Counted from the first letter of the stretch, positions 37,213 through 45,368 are shown. The stretch: 64,000 nucleotides of DNA from a virus (IMGVR_UViG_3300028654_000001:62001-126000); one strand, 5' to 3'. Notes: generated from the letters alone by a model not told the origin. A program made the numbers and translations.

Positions 37213-37689
37213 TTAGTTCCCGAAAGCTTCTGAGACGAGCTTTTGAATCCCTTTGAGGGCTTTGGCTTGGTTCTTGTCAAGGAAGCTCAGGCTAGGGAGG
37301 TCAGGACAGGTGGCAACAAACTCCTGATCCTCATCAGACCAAGCGATCTGATAGGACAAGTGTTCTGGGTTTAGGGGTTTGGTTTCCTGATCTTCTTCCT
37401 TGATTGGGACGATAGGGGCCGGTGGGTAGTCTCGGTCACTCCCATGGGCGATCTCCCCGAAGGTGGGTCGATGGGCGATTTGTTCTCTTCGGCACCAGTC
37501 GGTCTTAGAAGGGACATCTTTGGGGTCACCACGGGAGGCACAGGTTGGGCAGCAAGCGACCTGCTGACCCCCTCTACGGCTCGGGAGAGAGGTCCACCAA
37601 GGGGTTCGGTCTCGACAGAAGCAACACTTCTCGAGATCGGTGTTCCGAGTCAGCTCGTCATCTTTTTCTTGGTGGATAGGGATTGGCAT
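37213..37689 (-). CDS. Zinc-site protein with HicB-like domain
   Basis: 158 aa. N-terminal CCFCRDRTPWW and VACCPTCASR give a zinc site. The C-terminal ~48 residues (LSYQIAWSDEDQEFVATCPD, LPSLSFLDKNQAKALKGIQK) match the HicB antitoxin partial RNase-H fold (W..ED.EYVA.CP..P.LS). No HicA toxin is next to it, so a stand-alone HicB-like protein. Confidence 0.6.
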   Translation of the reverse strand: MPIPIHQEKDDELTRNTDLEKCCFCRDRTPWWTSLPSRRGGQQVACCPTCASRGDPKDVPSKTDWCRREQIAHRPTFGEIAHGSDRDYPPAPIVPIKEEDQETKPLNPEHLSYQIAWSDEDQEFVATCPDLPSLSFLDKNQAKALKGIQKLVSEAFGN

Positions 37690-37943
37690 GGGACCTTATC
37701 TCCGATCGGCAGTCTCTGGCAGTTGTTGCTCCTGAAGGCTTCGATCTCGTCACTCGATAGCTCAACGATATCGAGTAGTGATCCCTCATTGGGGTCTACG
37801 TGGACAAGTACACCTCCCGTGAAGGCATACTCTTCTCGTATGGGCTCACCTTTGGCCTCTACGCGGTCAAGGCAGTCACAGACGACTTCTAACGCTCTCA
37901 CGAAGACACGGGCTTCATTCTCGGTCAGTTCTAGTGTCGGCAT
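37650..37943 (-). CDS. Hypothetical protein
   Basis: 97 aa: MPTLELTENEARVFVRALEV, then beta strands and a basic tail. Overlaps the downstream gene by 40 bp. Function unknown. Confidence 0.55.
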   Translation of the reverse strand: MPTLELTENEARVFVRALEVVCDCLDRVEAKGEPIREEYAFTGGVLVHVDPNEGSLLDIVELSSDEIEAFRSNNCQRLPIGDKVPCQSLSTKKKMTS

Positions 37944-37950
37944 AGAGGCC

Positions 37951-38397
37951 CTATTTTACTTCCAGAGCTGGTGACTGACCTACCTTGAGCCACTTCTTGG
38001 AGTTTGAACGGACTTTGATCTTCTTTGAGTAGGCGAGGATCCTTTTAGCAAGGCCATCGAGGTTGTGGGTGTAGTCTTTCATAGCCAGAGTGAGAGCTTT
38101 TTGAGGGTTATGAGAGCTTCCCTTACCGGTCAGATGTTCGTAGGGGTCACCCCCGTCCGGTAGATCCCCGACACTGGCATAATACTCGGCTATGTACCCA
38201 TCAAGGATGTAGGCATCGGTTGGGTACTTGGTGTTCCGTTTTAGTTTGACCCACTCGAGGTCGACGTAGATGAACAGGTCATCGTGAGGTGGATCTACAG
38301 GTTCATAGTCCTCATCCTCACTCCAAGAGAACCTAACGCCTTGGAACTTGAAGTCTGGTGGGATAAAGATTTCTTCTTCGGTCTTGGTGTTTGTCAT
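37951..38397 (-). CDS. Hypothetical protein
   Basis: 148 aa, acidic N-terminal half (SEDEDYEPVDPPHDDLFIYV) and basic C-terminal end (KKIKVRSNSKKWLKVG). 5 bp from the upstream gene. Function unknown. Confidence 0.55.
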   Translation of the reverse strand: MTNTKTEEEIFIPPDFKFQGVRFSWSEDEDYEPVDPPHDDLFIYVDLEWVKLKRNTKYPTDAYILDGYIAEYYASVGDLPDGGDPYEHLTGKGSSHNPQKALTLAMKDYTHNLDGLAKRILAYSKKIKVRSNSKKWLKVGQSPALEVK

Positions 38398-38402
38398 GAA
38401 CC

Positions 38403-38678
38403 TCAGTTTGACTTTCCAATCAGATTGGATAGTGGGTAGTCATTGGGGTACCTTACCGTAACGGGCACCTTTTCGACTCCGAAGGTGAGTTGGCCTCTCT
38501 TGTTTTTGCCCAGACGGAGCATGATACCGTTCACTGGTCTATTCGCGTACTGGGAGAGAGCAGCTTCTAACTGCTTCTCATTCGGGAGAGGATCAGTTTC
38601 ACTCAAGCCTAAGAGGCCTTTGATGGCAGCTTCTAGAGGGTTGTGCTTCTTAGTACGGTAGGTATGTTTGAACTTCAT
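38403..38678 (-). CDS. Hypothetical basic protein
   Basis: 91 aa from ATG 38678; AGAGAG upstream may act as Shine-Dalgarno. MKFKHTYRTKKHNPLEAAIK; beta end. First gene of the operon running to 34769. Function unknown. Confidence 0.55.
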   Translation of the reverse strand: MKFKHTYRTKKHNPLEAAIKGLLGLSETDPLPNEKQLEAALSQYANRPVNGIMLRLGKNKRGQLTFGVEKVPVTVRYPNDYPLSNLIGKSN

Positions 38679-38695
38679 TGAGAACTCTCTTTCAA

Positions 38696-38730
38696 ACACT
38701 ACTACGTTTGAGAGGCTAGGATCTCAACTA
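38696..38730 (-). promoter_or_regulatory. Recurrent promoter, leadered version
   Basis: GTTGAGATCC, GCCTCTCAAACG, -10 TAGTAG on the minus strand, with a ~20-bp leader before the ATG at 38678. Confidence 0.55.
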
Positions 38731-39147
38731 ATTATTTGAATTCTTCTTATGTTCGGCGTCGAGGTGGGCAAGTCTCTCGAAGTCGATCTCTGAGCCTTTG
38801 AGTTCATCGAGAGAGAAGCTGATGGGCTCGCTGTTCGATTGGATGACTCTTCCGTCGTCAGTTGATTCGGTGTTACAGTCGAAGCATAGGATTCGATGGA
38901 GTTCGGCCACGGGTGGGTGTGCACAATTGTTCCTTCGGGCTTCGGCCTCAAGGCATCCTTTTGGATCGGACTCACCGAGGAGCAATTTTCTTGGCTTCAG
39001 AATGGCTGGCAAGGGAAGGCGGTTACCGTCTCGGTCGATTGCACCTGGACCATCGAGGCTATCCCCATCCCCTTCTGGTTCGATGTCTCCGGTCTCTGGG
39101 TAGCATACTTTGCATCGAGTGAGGGCTAGATCATGGCGGCAACTCAT
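38728..39147 (-). CDS. Cys/His-rich acidic protein
   Basis: 139 aa. MSCRHDLALTRCKVCYP is a compact zinc site, with a second at CAHPPVAE then LCFDCNTE. Acidic elsewhere. 6 bp after the tagged upstream gene. Function unknown. Confidence 0.55.
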   Translation of the reverse strand: MSCRHDLALTRCKVCYPETGDIEPEGDGDSLDGPGAIDRDGNRLPLPAILKPRKLLLGESDPKGCLEAEARRNNCAHPPVAELHRILCFDCNTESTDDGRVIQSNSEPISFSLDELKGSEIDFERLAHLDAEHKKNSNN

Positions 39148-39153
39148 TGGGGA

Positions 39154-39936
39154 TCAATCCTTGTCTTCTTCGAACAGGTGTTCAAATCTTGTGGGTCTTG
39201 GGCCATCGTACGGTTCGACTTCTTTTTGGAGTTCGCGAGCGGTGGCTTGGTTTCGTTCTGGGGTGGGCTCTCCGGTGTCTTCGTCGGTAGCTTCATAGTT
39301 GGGGGACATAAAGCTATAGAGTTCGATGAGGTTCTCTCTGAGGGCCATCAGAGGGATGCTGAAGCGTTCACCCTCAGGGTAGCATTGGATGAGGTTTTCG
39401 ATTAATCTGGCTTGTCTTCTGGCATTTAGTAACGAGTCCTGGTTGACTATCAATCGTCGAATCTGTTGGGTTGTGGGTTCTACATACGATTGAGCTATTC
39501 GCAGTCGGCCCTCTGGTGTTAGTGCTGAGTGATTGACGAGATCCAAGACTGAGGGGATGGGCTCAGAGACTTGACTACTGAGGAACCAATCGAGGAACTT
39601 CTTCGAGGGTGACGGGTAATGCTCTTTGATGTACCTGATAGCTCCTCTGAAGTCGTGGCTCCCGGGGACGCTGAACTCATCGCAGAGGAGGTTCAAGAGC
39701 TCGTGATAGGTCGGCAGGGGCGGTTCCTGACCTGGTTCCGGTCTTGGGCTGGAGACGATATCGATGTCGATGGGCATGGGTAAATCCCTAAGTCGATTCC
39801 GTTTGAGCTCCTTCTGAAGGCCATCAATCCGGATGTTAGTTTGAATCCATCCAATCATGAAGAACACCGCGAGAACCAAGCGGTATTCCGTAACCAAGTT
39901 AGCGAGCTCTTTAGCGAGGGCTATCATATCAGTCAT
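39154..39936 (-). CDS. Membrane-anchored protein with C-terminal RFEHLF tag (family A)
   Basis: 260 aa. Residues 17-36 (EYRLVLAVFFMIGWIQTNIR) form an N-terminal membrane helix, unusual among tagged proteins. The body (FLDWFL, RLRIAQSYVEPTTQQIRRLI, CYPEGERFSIPLMALRENLI) is homologous to 40437, 41716 and 50474. Ends YDGPRPTRFEHLFEEDKD, a variant tag. If the tag is a docking signal, this member would dock at the membrane. Confidence 0.7.
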   Translation of the reverse strand: MTDMIALAKELANLVTEYRLVLAVFFMIGWIQTNIRIDGLQKELKRNRLRDLPMPIDIDIVSSPRPEPGQEPPLPTYHELLNLLCDEFSVPGSHDFRGAIRYIKEHYPSPSKKFLDWFLSSQVSEPIPSVLDLVNHSALTPEGRLRIAQSYVEPTTQQIRRLIVNQDSLLNARRQARLIENLIQCYPEGERFSIPLMALRENLIELYSFMSPNYEATDEDTGEPTPERNQATARELQKEVEPYDGPRPTRFEHLFEEDKD

Positions 39937-40434
39937 TCAATCCTCGTCGAGGATCCTTTCAAACCTAGTTTTTACCAATGGTTCTGGTAACCTACCCCTG
40001 AACTTACGGACTAAGGGTGCAACCTCGAGGTCTTGATATCTCCAATTGGGGTCTCCGCAGTAGTCACAATAGCAGGGCAGTGGGTCTTTCCAACTACTAT
40101 AGGGCTCTTTACGACTCTCAATCAAGGACTCAGTCAAGTCTCTGACTCCGGCGATAGCCTCCAGGTTGATTTCTTGAATCAGGTTGGTGAGCTCCTCTGA
40201 CTGGGATAGCTCAGCTAGCCACTCTCTACACTTATCTTGGATTTCATGTCGGACTGTTCGAGTTGAAGCTCCATCTTCCCCTACCACGCACTCTGTTTCT
40301 AGAGAGCCGAATCGGAGGGTTGTTGTCTTGTAGCCCTCTTGAGGTCGGATTTTTCTCCTGGTGGCCAAGCTGTAACACGCGACACATCTCTGGCCGTACT
40401 TTAGAAGCAACCTGATTGTAGCTCCAGAGGGCAT
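39937..40434 (-). CDS. Zinc-site protein with C-terminal RFERIL tag (family B)
   Basis: 165 aa from ATG 40434 (TTG two codons earlier possible). LLLKYGQRCVACYSLATRRK and CYCDYCGDPNW are the zinc site; QDLEVAPLVRKFRG precedes LVKTRFERILDED. Homologous to 29760 and 30169. Middle is helical and acidic. Confidence 0.7.
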   Translation of the reverse strand: MPSGATIRLLLKYGQRCVACYSLATRRKIRPQEGYKTTTLRFGSLETECVVGEDGASTRTVRHEIQDKCREWLAELSQSEELTNLIQEINLEAIAGVRDLTESLIESRKEPYSSWKDPLPCYCDYCGDPNWRYQDLEVAPLVRKFRGRLPEPLVKTRFERILDED

Positions 40435-40436
40435 AG

Positions 40437-40808
40437 TCAATCCTCGTTGAGAATCCTCTCAAACCTGGTGGGGTAGGGGCCGGTATAGACTCCAACTTCT
40501 TCAGGCTTGCTGCAGATCCTACAGAGGGTTTCTCGAAGGGCCGTGACAGGTTCACTGAAGCGTTCTTTTTCTGGAAAGCAGCTGATGAGGGTTTCGATGC
40601 TGAAGATGATCTGTCTGATCCCATCCAAACCTTGAGGCACATCGAGTTTAGTCTGTACCCTATTCAAGTAGGACTTGGCGATAGCGTCTCGTCCAGTTCT
40701 TGTACTCGCGTGGTACCCAAGCATGGGGTTGGTGAAGCCCTCTGGGCACTTGACTAAGTATTGGCCATTGAACCACTCTAGGAACTTCTTGGCGTGTTTT
40801 GATGGCAT
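40437..40808 (-). CDS. Helical protein with C-terminal RFERIL tag (family A)
   Basis: 123 aa. KKFLEWFNGQYLV, RDAIAKSYLNRVQTKLDVPQ, ETLISCFPEKERFSEPVTAL and a tag YTGPYPTRFERILNED. Shares the WF / ERFS / ALRExL pattern with 39154, 41716 and 50474. Function unknown. Confidence 0.7.
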   Translation of the reverse strand: MPSKHAKKFLEWFNGQYLVKCPEGFTNPMLGYHASTRTGRDAIAKSYLNRVQTKLDVPQGLDGIRQIIFSIETLISCFPEKERFSEPVTALRETLCRICSKPEEVGVYTGPYPTRFERILNED

Positions 40809-40814
40809 GGTCTT

Positions 40815-41099
40815 TCACATGGACAGATCGATCAGATTGATGCCAAGTGCGTTGGAGATCTTCAAGAGGGTATTGAGGCTCACGTTACCGATGTACTTTG
40901 GGTTGTGGAGCCACTTCATGAGTATCTGACCGGTGCCCGAGGATTCCATGAACTTCTCTCTGGTCATCCCCTTGCGCCTCAAGGCTCGTTGGATCTTGAT
41001 CACCAGGACCTTCTTTATGACCAGTGCATTGACGACTTCGAGGTCACCGGTCTCCTTGAGAAGGGAGTCGAGGGTAGATCCGATGTGCTTGTTTGGCAT
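40815..41099 (-). CDS. XRE/HigA-like antitoxin-type HTH protein
   Basis: 94 aa from ATG 41099 with Shine-Dalgarno GGAG; ATG 41114 is also possible. MPNKHIGSTLDSLLKETGDL then VIKIQRALRRKGMTREKFME and NVSLNTLLKISNALGINLID follow antitoxin HTH proteins (xNxHIGSxLDxxL start, a five-helix XRE fold, VSLxTLxKIxxALG). No toxin gene is adjacent, so it may be an orphan used against a host toxin or as a regulator. Confidence 0.7.
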   Translation of the reverse strand: MPNKHIGSTLDSLLKETGDLEVVNALVIKKVLVIKIQRALRRKGMTREKFMESSGTGQILMKWLHNPKYIGNVSLNTLLKISNALGINLIDLSM

Positions 41100-41127
41100 T
41101 AATCTCCGTTCCATACTTGAGCCAGGC

Positions 41128-41397
41128 TCAATCCTCCTCGGGAAGTACAGCTCCACAAGTACACATGCGGACCTTCTTAGGCCTGAGCTTCTCGACAGAC
41201 ACCGGTGGCCCCAGGGCTTCATCGCCTCCGATCACTATGTGGTTGGTGTTGAGTAGGTTGGACGCCACACCATAAGCCACATGGGTAAGGTCCTCACCGC
41301 GAGGGACCTCCACTTCGAGGATGAGCTTGGCCTTGCTTGGTAGCTTGGTGTTACCATAGGCTCCGAACAAGTTGTAAGTGACGCGGTAGCGGGCCAT
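41128..41397 (-). CDS. Hypothetical beta-rich protein
   Basis: 89 aa from ATG 41397. MARYRVTYNLFGAYGNTKLP, then strands and a C-terminal VRMCTCGAVLPEED. Function unknown. Confidence 0.55.
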   Translation of the reverse strand: MARYRVTYNLFGAYGNTKLPSKAKLILEVEVPRGEDLTHVAYGVASNLLNTNHIVIGGDEALGPPVSVEKLRPKKVRMCTCGAVLPEED

Positions 41398-41489
41398 TAT
41401 TGGATCTCGATGGGCAGTCCGAGTTTGCTGCACTTGGTAGGGGTCATGGGTTGATCCCGAGAGCTTTGTTCCATACTCAACGTGTGCAT

Positions 41490-41723
41490 TTAGGGCTTCT
41501 TCCTCTTGGGTTTACTAATCACTTTTGAAGTCTTGGTATGGGTCACACTTGTCTTCACGAACTTGCCCACCCGGGCTCTTGGGCGATACCTAAGGCACTC
41601 GCAGCGGGCACAGCCAGAGGTTGTGCTGTAGTGGTTGTTCAACGGGTGTCCACACTCGCATATGATCAACCCATACTTGAGGGCTTCTTCTACAGTCATT
41701 CGAATGGTGATATACTTAGCCAT
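41490..41723 (-). CDS. Small zinc protein with basic tail
   Basis: 77 aa from ATG 41723, an 8-bp overlap with the tagged gene upstream. IICECGHPLNNHYSTTSGCA, RCECLRYRP is the CxCGHxxxxH...GxCxxCxC pattern of small phage and actinobacterial zinc proteins. Lys-rich C-terminus. Function unknown. Confidence 0.6.
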   Translation of the reverse strand: MAKYITIRMTVEEALKYGLIICECGHPLNNHYSTTSGCARCECLRYRPRARVGKFVKTSVTHTKTSKVISKPKRKKP

Positions 41724-42099
41724 CGGTGAGAATCCTCTCGAATCGAGTTGGTCGCGGCCCATAATAAGGGGAGGCTCTATTATACTTGGAAACTAAGTCA
41801 CAGAAAGCACTTCGTAGAGCCGTAGTAGTGTCAGTAAACCTCTCATCTTTAGGGAGTAAAGACATGAAGTCCTCACAATTATGGATAAGCCACCTAGTAT
41901 CTTCCATCTTTGATTGAATGAGTTCAACACTCCTACTCCCTACTGTACTTACTGAAGCGCAGAGGGACTTCGTTAGCTGGTCCCTACCGGCTTGAGTAGA
42001 GACTAGACCATTGATGTATTCAACTACAGACAGATCGTCACCTCTATCAAAGTAAGTTCTAAACCACTCAATGTAGTCTTCTGGGGTTACCTTTTTCAC
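41716..42099 (-). CDS. Helical protein with C-terminal RFERIL tag (family A)
   Basis: 127 aa. YIEWFRTYFDRGDDLS, LLPKDERFTDTTTALRSAFC, and YYGPRPTRFERILTDG. Matches 39154, 40437 and 50474 along its length. Function unknown. Confidence 0.7.
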   Translation of the reverse strand: MKKVTPEDYIEWFRTYFDRGDDLSVVEYINGLVSTQAGRDQLTKSLCASVSTVGSRSVELIQSKMEDTRWLIHNCEDFMSLLPKDERFTDTTTALRSAFCDLVSKYNRASPYYGPRPTRFERILTDG

Positions 42100-42114
42100 T
42101 TTACTCAGATCCCT

Positions 42115-42366
42115 TCATACGGGCTTTCCAAACCTGTTGACCGTCGCCGGGTTTATCTCCACCTCAGTTACGGTGGCGTTCATGTACGCCTTATCGAAGT
42201 AGGTTTGGGCGGCCTTGATCAACTTATCTCGGGCCTCTTCAGGGGTATTACCGTAGAAGCGGTCATTATCGATTGGCCAGGGTGTTCCAATGGCGGTGGC
42301 CACGAAGGGGTCCGTAACATCAACTGTACCCTTCAAGCGTTGATAGGTCAGGATCTGGAATTTCAT
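42115..42366 (-). CDS. Hypothetical protein
   Basis: 83 aa, alpha/beta: MKFQILTYQRLKGTVDV, EEARDKLIKAAQTYFDKAYM, ATVTEVEINP. 5 bp after the tagged gene upstream. Possibly a small dsRBD- or HicB-like alpha/beta fold; not certain. Confidence 0.55.
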   Translation of the reverse strand: MKFQILTYQRLKGTVDVTDPFVATAIGTPWPIDNDRFYGNTPEEARDKLIKAAQTYFDKAYMNATVTEVEINPATVNRFGKPV

Positions 42367-42371
42367 GTGGG

Positions 42372-42836
42372 TTACTCGTCCTCTCGAGTGATGCGTTCGA
42401 ACCGAGTTGGGGCTTGAGTTTCTTCGATCTCAGGGGGTGGGTTCATGAAGAGCCTTCGGACTTGCTCGATGATGCTCTTGTCGAACCAACAAAGGTTCTT
42501 GGAGGTCATTGTTGAGCTGATCCAACCCATGTAGTGATGATTTTCGAAGTGCTCCCCGTAGTCGAGGAAGAGGTCAACAGTGTCACTACCGGTGTTCCAT
42601 ACGATCCTGAACCTGGAGGTGATGTCGATGTTCAACCTCACCTTCATGGTCTTTTGATCTGGTTCTAGGCGGTGGGGGCATGGATCAGTAGTGGCATCGT
42701 CCTTGATGCGGTCGATACGTAGGAGGCCTTCATGGGCTGACATCCAAATGCGTTCACCCTTATCACAGGTTGCTTGACCGCACTCCGGGATAGCTCTCCC
42801 GGTGTTCCACTGACACTTGTCGCATTCGGAGGGCAT
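42372..42836 (-). CDS. Zinc-site protein with tag RFERIT (family C)
   Basis: 154 aa. N-terminal MPSECDKCQWNTG, TCDKGERIWMSAHEGLLRID, DPCPHRLE as in 31471; a beta-rich middle (LNIDITSRFRIVWNTGSDTV) as in 44422; ends QAPTRFERITREDE. It thus joins, in one protein, parts seen separately in two others. Confidence 0.7.
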   Translation of the reverse strand: MPSECDKCQWNTGRAIPECGQATCDKGERIWMSAHEGLLRIDRIKDDATTDPCPHRLEPDQKTMKVRLNIDITSRFRIVWNTGSDTVDLFLDYGEHFENHHYMGWISSTMTSKNLCWFDKSIIEQVRRLFMNPPPEIEETQAPTRFERITREDE

Positions 42837-42897
42837 GGCTCTTTAGCTTGGCATAGGCATCAGCCCATTTCGAAGAAGTTTTGGTTGGTGGACATGC

Positions 42898-43203
42898 TTA
42901 GGTATTCAGTTCGTAGGTTTTCCAGCAGCGAGGACAAGTGTCTTCAAGGGTGTCAATGGTATCGATAGGTTCCGTTTCAACCTCACAGTGCTTCCCGAGA
43001 AGAAGTTGAACGAGGGATTGAACTTCAATCGGGTTCAAAGGTCTGGAGCAGATAAGCGGGGTTCCGACTCGTATCTGGTTGCTCTCCTCAATGACCTCAA
43101 CCATCGAGACATACATGCCAAGGGTCGGATCCTCTGGAAAGCTGTGGTAGACACGGAAGGTTGGGTTTGATAACCCTGTCAATTCGACTTTCTCAACGGT
43201 CAT
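42898..43203 (-). CDS. Hypothetical protein
   Basis: 101 aa. Beta-rich N-terminal part (MTVEKVELTGLSNPTFRVYH), helix (VQSLVQLLLGKHC), C-terminal CPRCWKTYEL as a half zinc site. Function unknown. Confidence 0.55.
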   Translation of the reverse strand: MTVEKVELTGLSNPTFRVYHSFPEDPTLGMYVSMVEVIEESNQIRVGTPLICSRPLNPIEVQSLVQLLLGKHCEVETEPIDTIDTLEDTCPRCWKTYELNT

Positions 43204-43204
43204 T

Positions 43205-43480
43205 TTACCGCTCCCAGATGGTGGCTATCCCGTCAGATCCAAAGGTACAGGGCGTGATGGTTAGCCGTTGTTCCCTGATCTTGTGAAGACCTTCTAGGGA
43301 TGCTTGAAAGGACTCATCAGAGGAGTACTCCTCACGAAACTCAGGGTCAATCCTTCTGTGGAACTTCCCGAGAGCCGCCTCTTTGGAGGGGGCTCGGATG
43401 ACGAACATCCGCTCACTCGAGTTGCCATCGTATAGGATGCTGAAGTATTGATCTTGTGGTTTGAAGATGTTGGGGGTCAT
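43205..43480 (-). CDS. Hypothetical protein
   Basis: 91 aa, ATGA-coupled to the N-tagged gene upstream. YFSILYDGNSSERMFVIRAP, EAALGKFHRRID. Function unknown. Confidence 0.55.
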   Translation of the reverse strand: MTPNIFKPQDQYFSILYDGNSSERMFVIRAPSKEAALGKFHRRIDPEFREEYSSDESFQASLEGLHKIREQRLTITPCTFGSDGIATIWER

Positions 43481-43896
43481 GGTTCCAACGAGCCTAGTGC
43501 AAACTTGAACTTGATTCCGAGAGGTGGTGTAATATCGAGTCTTGGGGTGCCGAGTGATCGACTTGCAATTGGTCGAGCATAACCTTCGTTGCTTCGGTAC
43601 AGGTTGAGCTGATCGAGGGTACAGAGCATAGGTGGGAAGAAGTAACCCTCGATGAGGAAGAAGTAACCACTGAGTGGTACGACGTCTTGAGGATCCAGTA
43701 ACTCGTTCATATCATCCATACTGAGTCGTCTAGGTTCTGGGACTGGGACTTTTACCAAACCAAGGTACTTGAGCTCGTGACCCTGGTAGGCGCCTCCTAT
43801 GTAGAGCTGGACAGGCGTGACCCTAGGGGGCTCCGGTGGCAGCCGATTGGGGCGAACCACCTTCCAGAAGTCATCCAGGTCGTCTAGAGGGGTCAT
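43477..43896 (-). CDS. N-terminally tagged (DLDDFWKVVRPNRLPP) protein
   Basis: 139 aa. Begins MTPLDDLDDFWKVVRPNRLP, a divergent form of the DIESYWEGIRPP peptide with the acidic-aromatic-W and RPxxxPP features kept. The body differs from the other N-tagged proteins, being beta-rich (VQLYIGGAYQGHELKYLGLV). It lies amid C-tagged genes. Function unknown. Confidence 0.6.
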   Translation of the reverse strand: MTPLDDLDDFWKVVRPNRLPPEPPRVTPVQLYIGGAYQGHELKYLGLVKVPVPEPRRLSMDDMNELLDPQDVVPLSGYFFLIEGYFFPPMLCTLDQLNLYRSNEGYARPIASRSLGTPRLDITPPLGIKFKFALGSLEP

Positions 43897-43911
43897 ATTC
43901 GTGGTTGATTC

Positions 43912-44211
43912 TCACTCAGTAGTGAAGATGAAGGCCTTCCACTCGTGGCTTATACCATCTGGTAGAGTGTCGCCTTCAAGAGCCTCCCCGAGAGTCCCGT
44001 CCTCGGTGAAGAGCAATCGGGCTATAGCCGTGAGCTGAATCTCACAAAGGGCGTCTGGGCACTCCAATGGGTATCCAATGAGGACTACTCGTTCACCATT
44101 GTCCTGAGTACCAAAGGCTCGGAAGTTGAACACACAGGTACTTGATGGATTATCAAGCTCAAATACAACCGTGGCGGTCTTGGGTGTCGGGAACGTTATG
44201 CTTTGGATCAT
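43912..44211 (-). CDS. Hypothetical protein
   Basis: 99 aa, beta-rich: SITFPTPKTATVVFELDNPS, VFNFRAFGTQDNGERVVLIG. ATGA overlap with the upstream frame. Function unknown. Confidence 0.55.
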   Translation of the reverse strand: MIQSITFPTPKTATVVFELDNPSSTCVFNFRAFGTQDNGERVVLIGYPLECPDALCEIQLTAIARLLFTEDGTLGEALEGDTLPDGISHEWKAFIFTTE

Positions 44212-44405
44212 CCGTGGGTAACCTTTCTCATGGGTAAGCTGAGAGAATTGGCTTGGAGTACCGCTTGAACAATCTCGATAGGGGCGACTCCAGTGGATAG
44301 GTAGAGAGTCCCCTCACGGATAGCTACAATACAGTCATACTCAAATGTAAAGATGAAAGCTGAGTAGAAGCCGCGGTAGTAACTCCACTCCCAACCCTCG
44401 AGCAA
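44208..44405 (-). CDS. Hypothetical protein (TTG start)
   Basis: 65 aa from TTG 44405: LEGWEWSYYRGFYSAFIFTF, then IREGTLYLSTGVAPIEIVQA. A longer frame upstream is the shadow of the tagged 44422 gene. Similar in style to 43912 (both end in aromatic beta strands). Start uncertain. Confidence 0.5.
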   Translation of the reverse strand: MLEGWEWSYYRGFYSAFIFTFEYDCIVAIREGTLYLSTGVAPIEIVQAVLQANSLSLPMRKVTHG

Positions 44406-44421
44406 TGGTGGTAGACCTGGG

Positions 44422-44742
44422 TTATTCCTCGCGTGTGACCCTCTCAAACCTCGTGAGGACGGGGACTTCTTCTGTATCGTTGATAACTTCACGAGCTTCG
44501 TTGATGAGGACTTGATGGAGGCTGCACCTTCTCGGTTCTGGCAAACCTTCAAGGTTCCGGATCCCGACGTAGCTTTCCGCTTGTGAGGTGCGGTCACTGA
44601 CCCAACCGAGGTTAATCCTTTGCTCGAAGTTCGGGCCGAACTCGATGACGAGGCTCGCAACTGCCCAGGAGCCTTCTTCTTGATTGATGATGATCCTGGC
44701 ATTGGTTTGGATGACCTTGGTCTTGGGTTCATGCTTGGGCAC
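44422..44742 (-). CDS. Beta-rich protein with tag RFERVTREE (family C-like)
   Basis: 106 aa, GTG start overlapping the upstream stop by one base. NARIIINQEEGSWAVASLVI and INLGWVSDRT resemble the middle of 42372. Ends VLTRFERVTREE. Lacks the zinc part found in 42372 and 31471. Confidence 0.65.
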   Translation of the reverse strand: MPKHEPKTKVIQTNARIIINQEEGSWAVASLVIEFGPNFEQRINLGWVSDRTSQAESYVGIRNLEGLPEPRRCSLHQVLINEAREVINDTEEVPVLTRFERVTREE

Positions 44743-45368
44743 TAGTCAGCCATTACGCTAATGAGAGCACATTTTCTAGTATCTAGGGTGATACAGTACC
44801 GGTTGCTAGGGAGCTTGTAGAAGAGTCCAGCAGGATCTTTACCGCAGAGGTAGTTACCCGGCTCGTTGGGAATGGTCTCGAGGATCCCATCGGTAGGATT
44901 CCCAGTATGCACCCAGGTGATACCCCATTGCTGAGCCCTGGCGGCCAGGTGCTGGTACTCACTCTGGTAAGCGGTGACTGGGTCGAGCTTGAGCCGGCAA
45001 GCATCCAGGATGGCTTGTATCCTCTCCTGGATGCCTTCATCCTCGGCCTTGAAGGGTTGGATAGCGATGAGGGAAATCGGCTTGGTCGGGTCAACGCCCT
45101 CCGGGTTCTTGAAGAAGCTCCCTCCAACAAATGGAACAAGAAAGACCCTCTGAGTATCGGGATAGCACCTCTCTGAATGGATGGTAGTGCTATCAATGTC
45201 GTAGTACAGGATTGATCCATCTGGCCCCTTGTCTAGAATCGAGTCAGGAAAGACGTCGACTAGGAGTCCAGGCCAAACCTGTTTGAGAAACTCGTTCGGC
45301 TTGGAGTCGACGTAATCGATCACCTTGAAAACCCGTTCTAAGTTGTATTCCACATCAGTTCTATACAC
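44742..45368 (-). CDS. Hypothetical protein related to family D
   Basis: 208 aa, GTG 45368. A long alpha/beta protein (GPDGSILYYDIDSTTIHSER, RVFLVPFVGGSFF, EGIQERIQAILDACRLKLDP) with end motif AGLFYKLPSNRYCITLDTRK. The 'helix, then GLxY/ELGL strand' layout recalls 46077, 46598 and 54601. It has no tag. Divergent from the tagged plus-strand operon at 45402. Confidence 0.55.
   Translation of the reverse strand: MYRTDVEYNLERVFKVIDYVDSKPNEFLKQVWPGLLVDVFPDSILDKGPDGSILYYDIDSTTIHSERCYPDTQRVFLVPFVGGSFFKNPEGVDPTKPISLIAIQPFKAEDEGIQERIQAILDACRLKLDPVTAYQSEYQHLAARAQQWGITWVHTGNPTDGILETIPNEPGNYLCGKDPAGLFYKLPSNRYCITLDTRKCALISVMAD

Noticed and set aside
40815-41222. Toxin-antitoxin pair around the XRE-type protein
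   Set aside because: No RelE/HigB-like toxin in either flanking gene; treated as a single antitoxin-like protein.
44406-44732. N-terminal extension of the 44208 frame
   Set aside because: Ser/Lys-rich shadow of the tagged 44422 gene in another frame.
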